Assembly (NCBI GenBank): GCA_016788885.1 | Contig: JAEURX010000018.1 | Span: 62,001 to 126,000, forward strand | Reading direction: 5' to 3' | From: Nitrospira sp. | GTDB taxonomy: Bacteria > Nitrospirota > Nitrospiria > Nitrospirales > Nitrospiraceae | DNA length: 64,000 bases | In this document: positions 1 to 8,261 of the stretch, piece after piece | Position numbering within the stretch: position 1 is the stretch's first letter | Layout: the number at the start of each line of letters is the position of its first letter | Notes under the pieces: generated by a model | Told to the model about the DNA's origin: nothing | What the model saw: only the letters and a program-made list of their open reading frames with translations | Databases searched by the model: none | Translations under genes and position numbers: made by a program

Positions 1-704
1 GTCAAGGTACTGTCTTCCCGAACAAAATCAAACACGGCCTCGATGACTTTGAGATCTTTGGCCGTATCCAGTTCGATCGTCCAGCCCAAGTAGCATTGTT
101 CGGGATCGAGATCTTTGAAGGCCGGCAATCGGCTGGCGTCGAGTGTCACGCTGGTCACGGAACCGAGCTCTCCCAGTTCTTTGATGAACTGAGTGGGGTC
201 GAGCCCACGCTGAAACAGGTAACGCGGGGGAACCCATGTGAGTGTAAAGTGGTGGTCGCCCTTGGTGTGTGATGGATTCAGTGCGGCTGGGGCAGCCTCC
301 TGCTTTACTGCAGACGCTCCGCTCTGACAGGCTTCGAGACGGGCCCCCAGGCCGGACACCACTGCATCGTTCGGCGCCTCGCCGGATTTGGCGCAATCGA
401 TCAGCGTCTTGAGGCAATCAAGTGATTGCAGCAACAGATCGGTGACTTCCACGGTCACGACCATCTGGCTGCTGCGGAGTTGATCCAGAACCGACTCCAT
501 TTTGTGCGTAAACTGGGAGACGGCTGTGAAGCCGAACATGCCGCTGTTGCCCTTGATGGAATGCGCACCGCGGAAGATTCGGTTGAGAAGGTCGATGTCC
601 CCCGGACGTTGTTCGAGCTGGAGCAATCCCTCCTCGATGGTCGTCAGGTGTTCCTGCGATTCCTCAAAGAAGGCATCTTTAAAATGGGAAAGGTCAGTGC
701 TCAT
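1..704 (-). CDS. cheA: Chemotaxis histidine kinase CheA, N-terminal part (cut by window start)
   Basis: CheA is the cytoplasmic kinase that phosphorylates CheY and CheB in chemoreceptor arrays. The frame opens with MSTDLSHFKDAFFEES and has an Hpt (P1) domain with the phosphorylatable His at residue 48 in AHSIKGNSG. After a linker, a second domain from about residue 150 (LGELGSVTSV, later CYLGWTIEL and FVREDS) resembles the P2-like domain of non-enteric CheA proteins. The catalytic domains lie outside the window, so about 234 residues are visible. The start is chosen for GGAG five bases upstream of the ATG. It follows STAS, MCP and cheY genes in one transcription unit, so it probably serves that receptor. 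It is distinct from the second cheA near 9.3-11.2 kb. Confidence 0.88.
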   Translation of the reverse strand, partial: MSTDLSHFKDAFFEESQEHLTTIEEGLLQLEQRPGDIDLLNRIFRGAHSIKGNSGMFGFTAVSQFTHKMESVLDQLRSSQMVVTVEVTDLLLQSLDCLKTLIDCAKSGEAPNDAVVSGLGARLEACQSGASAVKQEAAPAALNPSHTKGDHHFTLTWVPPRYLFQRGLDPTQFIKELGELGSVTSVTLDASRLPAFKDLDPEQCYLGWTIELDTAKDLKVIEAVFDFVREDSTL

Positions 705-795
705 GGTCTCTCCGCGTCGGTCTTCGTGCGTCGCGCGTCAGTCGATGTTTGCGTGTCGTTGCATCAATGTCACGATTCGCCTCGACGATGTCCGC

Positions 796-1167
796 TCAGC
801 CGGGTAACACTTTCTTGATCACCGCCATCATCTGCTCGGGGTTGAACGGCTTCACGATCCAGCCCGTGGCGCCAGCCGCCTGCCCTGCTTTCTTTTTGTC
901 ATCGGAGGCTTCCGTGGTCAGCATGAGGATCGGTGTGAACTTCAGAGCCGGCATTTTCCGAATTTCCTTGATTAGCGAAATGCCGTCCATTTCAGGCATG
1001 TTCAAGTCAGTGACGACAAGATCCGGCTTCGTGCCGCCATTGACTTTGCCGACGGCCTCCTTGCCGTTGCCGGCCTCCACAACCTGGTAGCCGGCGCTAC
1101 TCAGTGTAAAAGCCACCATCTGTCGCATCGTGGGGGAATCGTCGACAACCAAGACTGTTTTCGGCAT
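796..1167 (-). CDS. cheY: CheY-type single-domain response regulator
   Basis: A 123-residue receiver domain without an output domain, as in CheY, which carries the signal from CheA to the motor switch or acts as a phosphate sink. Acidic pair D9/D10 (VVDDSP), phospho-acceptor D54 (VVTDLNMP), the Thr pair at 84/85 and Lys106 (VKPF) are all present, so it should be phosphorylatable. It lies between the short MCP and the partial cheA and is likely their dedicated partner. It differs clearly from the other CheY in the window, which is nearer to the enteric form (SDWNMP). Confidence 0.92.
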   Translation of the reverse strand: MPKTVLVVDDSPTMRQMVAFTLSSAGYQVVEAGNGKEAVGKVNGGTKPDLVVTDLNMPEMDGISLIKEIRKMPALKFTPILMLTTEASDDKKKAGQAAGATGWIVKPFNPEQMMAVIKKVLPG

Positions 1168-1204
1168 GACGCACTCCTTAATTACTCTGATGATCCGGCG
1201 TTAC

Positions 1205-2326
1205 TTAAAACAGGGTGACATTCGCATCGTCTGCTGGGGCAGCGGCCTGCGTCGTTGGCGCAAACTGCCCATTCGTGGACTGATGAAACAGGACTCGCTC
1301 CTCTTCCATGGTGTAGGTTTTGTCGAGATTCGCGAGCATATCCAGCTTGTCTGCAACACGGTCGCGGGAATGACCTTGAATCAGCGCGTCCATCAGTTCA
1401 CGTACGTGCGTGAGAGGCTCAATGACATGTTCAAGTTTTTGTCTGGTGATGTCTTGGAACTGCAACGCCATGATGATTTTGCCGACATCCTGTGCGAGTT
1501 CGTCGGCGTGCGCTTTTGAGTTCATGATGGCGAACTGGAGCGTTTTATTACGTTCCGCAAGGCCGTGGGTCATCTGGTCGAGACGATGTTTAATCGAGAG
1601 TGTCTTGCTGAGATCTACCGAGGCGAGGCTCTCAACCGTGCGCATGGCATGGCTGGTGCTTTTCTGCACATCCTTCACCATGCTGTTGATGCTACTGGCG
1701 GCTTGGCCAGACCGGTTTGCCAGTTTCGTGACTTCATCCGCCACGACGGCGAATCCGCGACCATGCTCTCCCGCTCGAGCGGCTTCGATCGCGGCATTGA
1801 GTGCGAGCAACCGCGTCTGGTCGGCAATGAACTCGATCTCGCCGATCATGCCGGTGATGGCCTTCGTACTGCGTTCAACCTCATCCATGATGGTGGCGAC
1901 ATTCAGAGCCATTTCCGACGACTTCATGACGTCACTGACAAACCCTTCGAGCATGGTGTCGGTGGTTTTGAGGACGGTGTCCAGATTGAGTTCGCCGCCG
2001 GCGCCGCCGTACAGCGTCATGAACTCCTTGCCTTGAGCAGTGGCTCGAGCGGCGATCATGCCGAATCGTTGGCCGAGATCGGTCGCGGCTTCTTCGGTTT
2101 GATGAATGACGCTCTTCATTTGCGCATTGAGCACGGTCACGAGTGGGATCATCGAATGCCCGAGTTCTACCCAAAGCGCGTTGTGCTCAGCGTGTTCCTT
2201 GAGCATGACGTCCTGTGCGGAGCGAACCTCGGTGTTATTCGAGGGGTGTTGTCGTCGACACCAAGCCCAGGACAGATAGCCGCCGAGACAGAACGCACAA
2301 ATTACGTACAACCAGTCGAGAATCAT
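1205..2326 (-). CDS. Short membrane-anchored MCP signalling protein with CheZ-like tail motif
   Basis: A 373-residue protein with one N-terminal membrane segment (about residues 4-22) and no periplasmic sensor or HAMP domain. The conserved MCP hairpin tip occupies about residues 163-206 ([13 protein letters not shown], then GFAVVADEV). The rest is helical coiled coil. The C-terminal helix has LQFQDITRQ (D292, Q296), which reproduces the D-x-x-x-Q phosphatase motif of CheZ. It should couple to a CheA/CheY pair, and both genes follow directly. What it senses is not evident; the upstream STAS protein may feed it. The MCP assignment is secure. The phosphatase idea is only inference from a short motif. 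Confidence 0.88.
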   Translation of the reverse strand: MILDWLYVICAFCLGGYLSWAWCRRQHPSNNTEVRSAQDVMLKEHAEHNALWVELGHSMIPLVTVLNAQMKSVIHQTEEAATDLGQRFGMIAARATAQGKEFMTLYGGAGGELNLDTVLKTTDTMLEGFVSDVMKSSEMALNVATIMDEVERSTKAITGMIGEIEFIADQTRLLALNAAIEAARAGEHGRGFAVVADEVTKLANRSGQAASSINSMVKDVQKSTSHAMRTVESLASVDLSKTLSIKHRLDQMTHGLAERNKTLQFAIMNSKAHADELAQDVGKIIMALQFQDITRQKLEHVIEPLTHVRELMDALIQGHSRDRVADKLDMLANLDKTYTMEEERVLFHQSTNGQFAPTTQAAAPADDANVTLF

Positions 2327-2363
2327 TGGTGCCTTTTTCCGTACGTACGCATGAGGTCAGAAA

Positions 2364-2594
2364 TTATGCGCCCAACTCGGCCATTCGGGCTCGCATGGAA
2401 TCAGTGATGCCTGTCAACACGAAATGCTCCGATTGTCGCATGGCAATCAATAATTGAATTGCCGATGCGTCAAGCTTATCGACTTCGGAGAGGTCCAGCT
2501 CCACCTGAGGATTGGCGGTGCTTGCCTGCTTCAAATCCTCGCAAAGTGCCCCGACCTCAAATATCGTCAGATCACCAGCCGGTTTCACAGTCAT
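2364..2594 (-). CDS. STAS-domain protein (anti-sigma-factor antagonist type)
   Basis: A 76-residue stand-alone STAS domain. The recognisable core is VELDLSEVDKLDASAIQLL, where anti-sigma antagonists carry D-S-S-G-x-x; here the Ser is kept in DASAIQ, so phosphorylation by a kinase is possible. Such small STAS proteins often sit at the head of chemosensory operons and may bind receptors or kinases. It is the first gene of the STAS-MCP-cheY-cheA unit and has a good sigma-28-type promoter just upstream. The start has AGGA nine bases before the ATG. The partner is unknown. Confidence 0.82.
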   Translation of the reverse strand: MTVKPAGDLTIFEVGALCEDLKQASTANPQVELDLSEVDKLDASAIQLLIAMRQSEHFVLTGITDSMRARMAELGA

Positions 2595-2638
2595 ACACAG
2601 GTTCCTTTCAGAAGACGCACGCTTGCTGGCGTAACGCT

Positions 2639-2666
2639 GTATCGGTCTGTTGCATACGTTTCTTTA
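2639..2666 (-). promoter_or_regulatory. Putative FliA (sigma-28) promoter of the STAS-MCP-cheY-cheA operon
   Basis: On the minus strand TAAAGAAA, 12 bases, ACCGATAC. It fits the sigma-28 consensus (TAAAGTTT, spacer, GCCGATAA) and has the same 28-base geometry as the sites before fliC, flgM, csrA and the HTH gene. The -10 lies about 45 bases before the STAS start codon. Inference by motif only. Confidence 0.65.
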
Positions 2667-2690
2667 CACGTAAGGGTGTGTCCGTAAGAC

Positions 2691-2720
2691 CCATCTGGAG
2701 AGGCTGATCTGCCCAGATGG
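2691..2720 (-). terminator. Inverted repeat after motB, possible terminator or mRNA hairpin
   Basis: CCATCTGG and CCAGATGG form an exact 8-bp stem with a 14-base loop, 16 bases beyond the motB stop. There is no T tract, so Rho-independent termination is uncertain; it may simply separate motAB transcripts from the STAS operon. Confidence 0.35.
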
Positions 2721-2736
2721 CTGCCGACCAGTCGGC

Positions 2737-3516
2737 TCAAAAAGGCATCGCCGGAGGCGGTGCCCCAGGCAGCATAGAATCGAGGGTCTCTTCCGTAAGG
2801 GTTTTTTCCAGAATGATGATTTCTACCCGTCGGTTTTTGGTCCGCCCTTCCGGCGTATCGTTCGTGGCAACCGGTTTCGAATCGGCAAATCCCGTGGCAG
2901 ATAGATGGGTGATGGGTACTTCGTACAGCTCTGAGAAGATTCGGACCACCATCACTGCGCGCACGGCCGACAGTTCCCAGTTCGATGGGAATTGAGCCGT
3001 TCGGATCGGGACATTATCCGTATGGCCAAGGATCCGGACATGGCGATCCATTTCGATCAGAATCTGCGCAAGAGATTTCAGAAAGGGTAATGCCTCGGGC
3101 CGAACACGAGCCTCACCGCTGGCAAACAGAATGGATTCAGGCAAGGAAATCATGATGGTGCCGTTGCCGGTTTCCACGATTTTGATATCCGGCATCTCGA
3201 GAGCCAGTGAGGGGTGAATTTTCTTCAGAATCTCTTTCATCCGTCGAATGACCGGCTCATTGGCACTTGCCATGTCGGTGTTGATCATTTTTGGCTTTGC
3301 GTCGCCTACCGCAAACGGGAGACGGCTGGTGGGAGTACTGTTGACTGGATTCAAGGCGGCTTTAATGGAGTCACTGACGGTTCGATATTTTCCTTCGTTT
3401 ACCGAGGAGACCGAATACATCACCACAAAGAATGCGAACAGCAGCGTGATAAAATCCGCATAGGACACCAACCAGCGTTCATGGTTCTCGTGTTCTTCGT
3501 GTTTCTTCTTCGCCAT
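2737..3516 (-). CDS. motB: Flagellar stator protein MotB
   Basis: MotB anchors the proton-driven stator to peptidoglycan. A short charged cytoplasmic N-terminus is followed by one membrane helix (about residues 16-37) with the proton-carrying Asp21 in SYADF. The C-terminal OmpA-like peptidoglycan-binding domain contains ILGHTDNVPI and a final NRRVEI motif. The length of 259 is typical. It follows motA by 72 bases, the usual stator pair. Confidence 0.95.
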   Translation of the reverse strand: MAKKKHEEHENHERWLVSYADFITLLFAFFVVMYSVSSVNEGKYRTVSDSIKAALNPVNSTPTSRLPFAVGDAKPKMINTDMASANEPVIRRMKEILKKIHPSLALEMPDIKIVETGNGTIMISLPESILFASGEARVRPEALPFLKSLAQILIEMDRHVRILGHTDNVPIRTAQFPSNWELSAVRAVMVVRIFSELYEVPITHLSATGFADSKPVATNDTPEGRTKNRRVEIIILEKTLTEETLDSMLPGAPPPAMPF

Positions 3517-3588
3517 GGCATCAGCCGATACACGTCATCCGTCAGTCGTAAGCCGTTGGTGTGTCGAGGCACAAGGCGACATACCGCG

Positions 3589-4359
3589 TCATTTCTTGTC
3601 GTCCTTGGTGCGTTCGTGCGGAGGGAGGAAGCTTTCGAGTTTTTCCTGTAACAGCCTGGGGTTTTCGCCTTGAGCCAGTCCGACAAGCCCCATAATCACC
3701 ATCGTGCGCAAACCGGCCTCTTCCTTCAACTTGAACTTCATCTTGTTGGCAATGGGGAGAAAAAATAGGTTAGCCAAGCCGACGCCGTAGACGGTGGCGA
3801 CGAAGGCTACCGCAATCCCGCCGCCCAGTTTCGAGGGATCGGCCAGGTTTTCCATCACGTGGATCAGACCAAGGACGGCGCCGAGAATACCGACCGTTGG
3901 CGCGTAGCCACCGGCGGCCTCCCAAACCTTCGCAGCATGAACGCCTTCTTCCTCGTGATGTTCAACCTCGATCTCCAGGATTTCCTGGAGCAGCTTGGGG
4001 TCGGTGCCATCCACAATCAGTTGAATGCCCTTCTTGAAAAAAGGGTCATGCAGGTCCTTGATCTTTCCCTCCAGTGCAAGTAGCCCTTGTTTCCGCGCGA
4101 CATTGGCCAGATCGAGAATCTGCGTGATTGTGCCCTTGACGTCATGCGGGGGATTGGTAATGACGAGGGTGGCGCCCGTCAGTGCTTTGATCACGACAGA
4201 AAGAGGGTTTTGCACGCAACAGGCCCCAAGGGTTCCACCCGCAACGATGATGAAGGCCGTCAACTGAAGAATGGAGCTGAGATGCCCGCCTTCCAGCGCT
4301 TGACCGCCGATGATCGACCCAAGGGCGACGACAATGCCGAGTATTGTGGCGATATCCAC
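3589..4359 (-). CDS. motA: Flagellar stator protein MotA
   Basis: MotA is the multi-pass part of the stator that contacts FliG and passes protons with MotB. The 256-residue protein starts MDIATILGIVVAL, with membrane segments near 3-21, 29-46, about 150-170 and 183-205. Conserved elements include AGGTLGA and the cytoplasmic loop before the third helix (GGYAPTVGILGAVLGL). It begins at GTG with GAGG about ten bases upstream. It is transcribed away from the small plus-strand gene that starts at 4499. Confidence 0.95.
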   Translation of the reverse strand: MDIATILGIVVALGSIIGGQALEGGHLSSILQLTAFIIVAGGTLGACCVQNPLSVVIKALTGATLVITNPPHDVKGTITQILDLANVARKQGLLALEGKIKDLHDPFFKKGIQLIVDGTDPKLLQEILEIEVEHHEEEGVHAAKVWEAAGGYAPTVGILGAVLGLIHVMENLADPSKLGGGIAVAFVATVYGVGLANLFFLPIANKMKFKLKEEAGLRTMVIMGLVGLAQGENPRLLQEKLESFLPPHERTKDDKK

Positions 4360-4384
4360 GGTTCAGTTACCTCGATGCCCTGGG

Positions 4385-4412
4385 CTGTCGGCGTTCCCCA
4401 AAAGTACCTGTA
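4385..4412 (-). promoter_or_regulatory. Weak sigma-28-like site upstream of motA
   Basis: Minus strand TACAGGTA, 12 bases, GCCGACAG. It has the same spacing as the stronger sites in this window but several mismatches in both boxes. It lies 26 bases before the motA start. Listed because class III control of motAB is common; the match alone is marginal. Confidence 0.28.
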
Positions 4413-4498
4413 CCAAGTCGGAATGGTGGGATTGCGCCCCTCGAAATGATTTTGATAGCGTGCAGCCTGTCACAAACGTCTTGCCTGGAGGTGCTCTT

Positions 4499-4741
4499 GT
4501 GGGTCCTGCCGATAGCTTGATGCTCGATGCCAAACAAGCCATCCTCGATGAGCAACACCGAAAGTTTCAGGTCTTGCAGAAGGAAGGTCGTTGGACCGAA
4601 GCCATGCAACAATTTCATGTCACTCTAAATTGCGCGTCGGACGTTCTGGCAGAGTCGATTCAGTTGCTGGAACGGGTCCTCGACGCACGGAATCGTCGAG
4701 GCCCCTCCCTGCCCGATTCTTCTGATCCGAACCAGTCCTAA
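4499..4741 (+). CDS. Small unknown helical protein divergent from motA
   Basis: I do not recognise this 80-residue protein. A GTG start has a perfect GGAGGT six bases upstream, which decides the start; a longer in-frame reading would run into the motA promoter region. The product is acidic to neutral and helical (LMLDAKQAILDEQHRKF, later LAESIQLLERVLDAR), without a signal peptide or membrane segment, and ends in a Ser/Pro-rich tail. It is the only plus-strand gene among flagellar genes here. A small export chaperone or regulator would fit its size, but there is no direct evidence. Confidence 0.6.
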   Translation: MGPADSLMLDAKQAILDEQHRKFQVLQKEGRWTEAMQQFHVTLNCASDVLAESIQLLERVLDARNRRGPSLPDSSDPNQS

Positions 4742-4772
4742 CCCGTACCGCTCACTCCCCTTGGAGAAGGCC

Positions 4773-4799
4773 GGCCATGATGGCCCTTCCCTCTTGCTT
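4773..4799 (+). terminator. Hairpin between the small plus gene and cheW
   Basis: GGCCA-TGA-TGGCC forms a 5-bp stem that can be extended by GAAG/CTTC across a small bulge, followed on the plus strand by a pyrimidine-rich run (CTTCCCTCTTGCTT). It sits between convergent stop codons and may stop transcription from both sides. Confidence 0.4.
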
Positions 4800-5316
4800 A
4801 AGCTGCTTCCCGAGCTAGGAGTAGCCGACTCAGATCTACCAAGATCAGAAGCCGGTCATTGATACGGCCTACTCCCTGGGTAAATTCCGCGCCAGCCATG
4901 GTGCCGACGGAAGGCGGCGGCTCAATCGCGCTTTTGGGTACACGCAGCACTTCTTCCACCGAATCCACGATCAGCCCGACCAATCGTGCCTGCACCGACA
5001 CCACCACGATTCGGGTCTGGGTGGTTTGTTGTGCGCCGGTGAGGCCGAAGAGCTTACGTAGATCCAGCACGGGAATGATGCGGCCCCTCAAATTAATGAC
5101 CCCTTCTACGTAGGGCGGAGTCTTGGGGACTCGCGTCACCTCCACGATCCGGTTGATCTCCTGCACGCTCAAGACATCCACCGCGAATTCTTCACTGCCG
5201 ATCAAGCAGATCACGAACTGCAGCAGATCGTCGGCGGACTTCTCGGCCAGACGGTCCGCAGGGTTGTCTGCGGCCGCCTGGATGTGAGATTGCACTTGCT
5301 GTTCAGTCGCACTCAT
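4798..5316 (-). CDS. cheW: Chemotaxis coupling protein CheW
   Basis: CheW links MCPs to CheA in the receptor array. The 172-residue protein has a flexible N-terminal 30 residues and then one CheW domain: FVICLIGSEEFAVDVLSV, VINLRGRIIPVLDLRK and VDSVEEVLRVP are characteristic. AAGGAG lies six bases before the ATG. It follows the haem-binding MCP by 27 bases, so the two are co-transcribed and probably work together. Confidence 0.95.
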   Translation of the reverse strand: MSATEQQVQSHIQAAADNPADRLAEKSADDLLQFVICLIGSEEFAVDVLSVQEINRIVEVTRVPKTPPYVEGVINLRGRIIPVLDLRKLFGLTGAQQTTQTRIVVVSVQARLVGLIVDSVEEVLRVPKSAIEPPPSVGTMAGAEFTQGVGRINDRLLILVDLSRLLLAREAA

Positions 5317-5343
5317 GCTGGGCTCCTTCTCGTGGTTGGCTGC

Positions 5344-7029
5344 TTACAGCTTGAATCCACCCACGATTCCCTGCAATTCGACTGCCAACTGACTCAGGTC
5401 CTGACTGGCCTTCGCCGATTCATGCGCCCCGGACGAAGACTCTTTCGTGACCTTCGCGACATTTTCGATGTCGCTGGCAATCTGTTGTGTCGCAACCGAT
5501 TGTTCTTCGGAGGCCACAGCAATCTGCCGGATCATATCGGCGCTTTCCGAGACCATCCGCACAATCTGGGAAAGGGCTTCACCGGTCTTATTGACCAGAT
5601 CCACACCTGCCGTCACTTTCTGTGTGCCCTGCTGCATCGAATCGACGGCTCCCCGCGTATCCTGTTGGATCTGGCGGATCATATCGCCGATTTCCTTCGT
5701 AGCTTTGGTCGTCCGCTCTGCGAGCTTCCGGACTTCATCAGCCACGACGGCGAATCCACGTCCTTGTTCGCCGGCTCGTGCCGCTTCGATCGCGGCGTTC
5801 AAAGCCAGCAGGTTGGTCTGGTCGGCGATATCTTCGATCGTGCGGACGATTTCGCCGATTTGATCGGACGACTTGCCCAGATCGGAGATGATGGTCGCCG
5901 AGTTCGACACCGCTTCGGACAACTGTTGCATGCCGGAAATGGTGCTCGACACCACCGTTCCACCTTCTTGCGCGGTCTTGACCGTGTCTTGCGCCAGGCT
6001 GGCGGCCTTCCCGGAATTCTGCGCAACCTGACCGACCGTGGCGTTCATCTCTTCCACCGCGGCAGCGGTTTGTGATGCACGCGACGTCAAGGTATCGGTG
6101 CCTTTCGAAATCTCTTCGGCGGTAGCCGACAATTCGACCGAGGCAGAGGCAACCTTGTCCGTCACGTGGGCCACTTTCTTGATCATGTGCTGCAACTTCT
6201 CGATGAACTCGTTGAAGTATTGGCCCATCTGTGCGATTTCGTCGTGGCCATCAGCCGGCACACGCTTGGTGAGATCGCCTTCACCCTTGGCGATATCGCG
6301 GGAGATCTCGCTCATTTTCGCCATCGGCTGCAAGACAATGTTTCGGAGCAGCAGATAGGTCACGACAAGAATGATCGCGACGATGGCGCCCATTAAGCCG
6401 CCCGTTTGCCACATCGAACGATTTGAGAGCACAATAGCCTCGGTCATCGGCACGGACATGCTCAACATACCCAGGACATCGCCGACCTGGTTACTGGTAT
6501 GGCAGCTCAGACACGCGCTGGAGGTGGCCTTATCCACCGTGGCGCGCCGGAACGTCGGTACCCCGTTTAGTTCGTCCCGGCGTGCATACGATTCGGCTCC
6601 CGCCATGATCGCCCGGATGGCTTCATTCTCGAAGTTGTCTTTCGGTGAATTGGACGGATTCATCGGGTTTTGGCTGATGAGCCGAACGTTGTACAGTCCG
6701 GTGCGATTCGCCTCTTCGCCCATTTCACGAACGGCCGTTGCAGGGAATGGGATTGCATCCGCTACAGCCGTATGGTCTTTGACCACCTGGATCTCATTGC
6801 CGGCTTTGGATTTCTTCACCTTTGCAACATAGTTTTGCGTGATGTACGCGCGGCTGATCATGATTTGGGTGGCCACGACGTTCGCACGCCCGGTCAACAT
6901 CGTGTCCATCTTGGTTTCTTCCTGCTGGTACAGGACAGCGAGGCCGATCGAAATGACGACTAAAGCCACCAACGAGATGGATAAAATGAACTTCGGCCCG
7001 ATAGACATGTGCTTCATCATGCTCCCCAT
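5344..7029 (-). CDS. Methyl-accepting chemotaxis protein with periplasmic c-type haem motif
   Basis: A 561-residue receptor. TM1 is about residues 14-34 and TM2 about 209-228. Between them lies a Tll0287/DUF3365-type sensor domain with ACLSCHT (C173, C176, H177), the CXXCH site for covalent haem. A HAMP domain follows (229-282), then a long signalling coiled coil whose tip contains [13 protein letters not shown] and [14 protein letters not shown]. Related haem sensors respond to redox state or gases. This receptor should therefore couple a periplasmic redox or gas signal to CheA. AGGAGG lies four bases before the first ATG. The sensing role is inference from the domain. Confidence 0.92.
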   Translation of the reverse strand: MGSMMKHMSIGPKFILSISLVALVVISIGLAVLYQQEETKMDTMLTGRANVVATQIMISRAYITQNYVAKVKKSKAGNEIQVVKDHTAVADAIPFPATAVREMGEEANRTGLYNVRLISQNPMNPSNSPKDNFENEAIRAIMAGAESYARRDELNGVPTFRRATVDKATSSACLSCHTSNQVGDVLGMLSMSVPMTEAIVLSNRSMWQTGGLMGAIVAIILVVTYLLLRNIVLQPMAKMSEISRDIAKGEGDLTKRVPADGHDEIAQMGQYFNEFIEKLQHMIKKVAHVTDKVASASVELSATAEEISKGTDTLTSRASQTAAAVEEMNATVGQVAQNSGKAASLAQDTVKTAQEGGTVVSSTISGMQQLSEAVSNSATIISDLGKSSDQIGEIVRTIEDIADQTNLLALNAAIEAARAGEQGRGFAVVADEVRKLAERTTKATKEIGDMIRQIQQDTRGAVDSMQQGTQKVTAGVDLVNKTGEALSQIVRMVSESADMIRQIAVASEEQSVATQQIASDIENVAKVTKESSSGAHESAKASQDLSQLAVELQGIVGGFKL

Positions 7030-7081
7030 AACTCCTCCTCTTACCCTTTCATGCGTGAACGGTTGACTTGACGAGTTCCTC

Positions 7082-8179
7082 TCACACCATATTCATGATT
7101 TCGCCGATGACTTTTGACAACGACACCACTTTCTCTGCACAGCCTGCCTCAACAACAGCCTTCGGCATGCCGTAGACGACACTCGATGCTTCGTCCTGCG
7201 CCACGGTTCGACCTCCTACTGCCTTGATGGCCTTCATGCCATCCAGTCCGTCATGTCCCATGCCCGTCAAAATCACTCCGATGCTCCGTTCCCCAAACAA
7301 TGCGGCCACGGATTGCAGCATGATATCGACGGAGGGCGCATGAGCATGCTTTTCGTAATTGGGTGCCAATTTGACCACCGATGTCGTGATAGTTTTCTTC
7401 ACGACCCGGAACTGCATGCCGCCTGGAGCCACCAACACCCGTCCCGGTTTCACCTCATCGCCGTCAACTGCCTCCCGCACTTCTAAGGCACACAGATTGT
7501 TCAAGCGTTCGGCGAACGGTTTGGTGAACGAGCTCGGCATGTGTTGCACGATAACGATTCCGGCCGGACAATCGGCGGGAATGGTCGGAATGATTTCAAA
7601 AAGCGCTTGCGGTCCACCGGTGGAACATCCAATCGCGATCAGTTTGGTGCCGCGAGTCACGGAGACGGATCGACTGCTCAACGCCTTGGCCACGGGCACC
7701 GAGAGCTTCGGTGCTCCGGTGACAGTGAGCCGTTTCAGTTTGCTGCCCGCATATCTGGCGGCAAGAACCTTGGGAACCAGGATTTTTTGGATTTCAGCGA
7801 TTTTCGAGGCCACGCCGTCCAATTGTTTGGGGATGAAATCAACCGCACCCCACTCCAACGCCTGCAATGTCTCCTGTGCGCCTTCCACCGTCACGGAGCT
7901 CACCATGATGACCGGGACGGGATTCTTGGCCATGATCTGCTGAAGCGCCTGGAGCCCAGTCATCCCGGGCATCTCGACATCCATCGTGACCACGTCGGGC
8001 TTGAGCTGTTGAACCTGCTGGACGGCTTCCTCGCCGTTGCGCGCCACGCCAACCACCTGAATCTGCTTCCCCTCTTCCAACATTGTGGTGAGGCTTTTGC
8101 GCATGAAGGCGGAATCGTCCACGACCAACACGCGAACCGGGTTCGCGACGCTCTGCGGCTGTGTGAGTGGGAGTGCCAT
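7082..8179 (-). CDS. cheB: Protein-glutamate methylesterase CheB
   Basis: CheB removes methyl groups from MCP glutamates during adaptation and can deamidate glutamines. An N-terminal receiver domain has D21/D22 and phospho-acceptor D67 (VTMDVEMPG). The C-terminal esterase has the Ser-His-Asp triad S186 (GCSTGGP), H213 (QHMPSSF) and D310 (GMGHDG). At 365 residues it is complete. It lies between cheV and the haem MCP, 82 bases after cheV, with a weak sigma-28-like site in that gap. Confidence 0.95.
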   Translation of the reverse strand: MALPLTQPQSVANPVRVLVVDDSAFMRKSLTTMLEEGKQIQVVGVARNGEEAVQQVQQLKPDVVTMDVEMPGMTGLQALQQIMAKNPVPVIMVSSVTVEGAQETLQALEWGAVDFIPKQLDGVASKIAEIQKILVPKVLAARYAGSKLKRLTVTGAPKLSVPVAKALSSRSVSVTRGTKLIAIGCSTGGPQALFEIIPTIPADCPAGIVIVQHMPSSFTKPFAERLNNLCALEVREAVDGDEVKPGRVLVAPGGMQFRVVKKTITTSVVKLAPNYEKHAHAPSVDIMLQSVAALFGERSIGVILTGMGHDGLDGMKAIKAVGGRTVAQDEASSVVYGMPKAVVEAGCAEKVVSLSKVIGEIMNMV

Positions 8180-8193
8180 AGGGTCTTTACCGA

Positions 8194-8221
8194 TACATCG
8201 GCTGTCCGGTGCAAAAGCTTG
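8194..8221 (-). promoter_or_regulatory. Sigma-28-like site upstream of cheB
   Basis: Minus strand TCAAGCTT, 12 bases, GCCGATGT. Six of eight bases match in each box, with the common 28-base length. It falls in the longest gap of the che operon and may give cheB and the MCP their own promoter. Confidence 0.4.
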
Positions 8222-8261
8222 AATCAGCCGTCACCGTCACGAAGGCGTCCGCCGCTGATAC

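Noticed and set aside
28-417. Open frame of 129 codons on the minus strand at the window start
   Set aside because: It overlaps, in another frame, the clear CheA N-terminal sequence that runs through the window edge; its own product is Arg/Ser-rich and has no domain.
5284-6075. 263-codon plus-strand frame opposite the MCP
   Set aside because: It is the reverse image of the MCP repeat-rich coiled coil; His/Arg/Leu-rich with no family resemblance.
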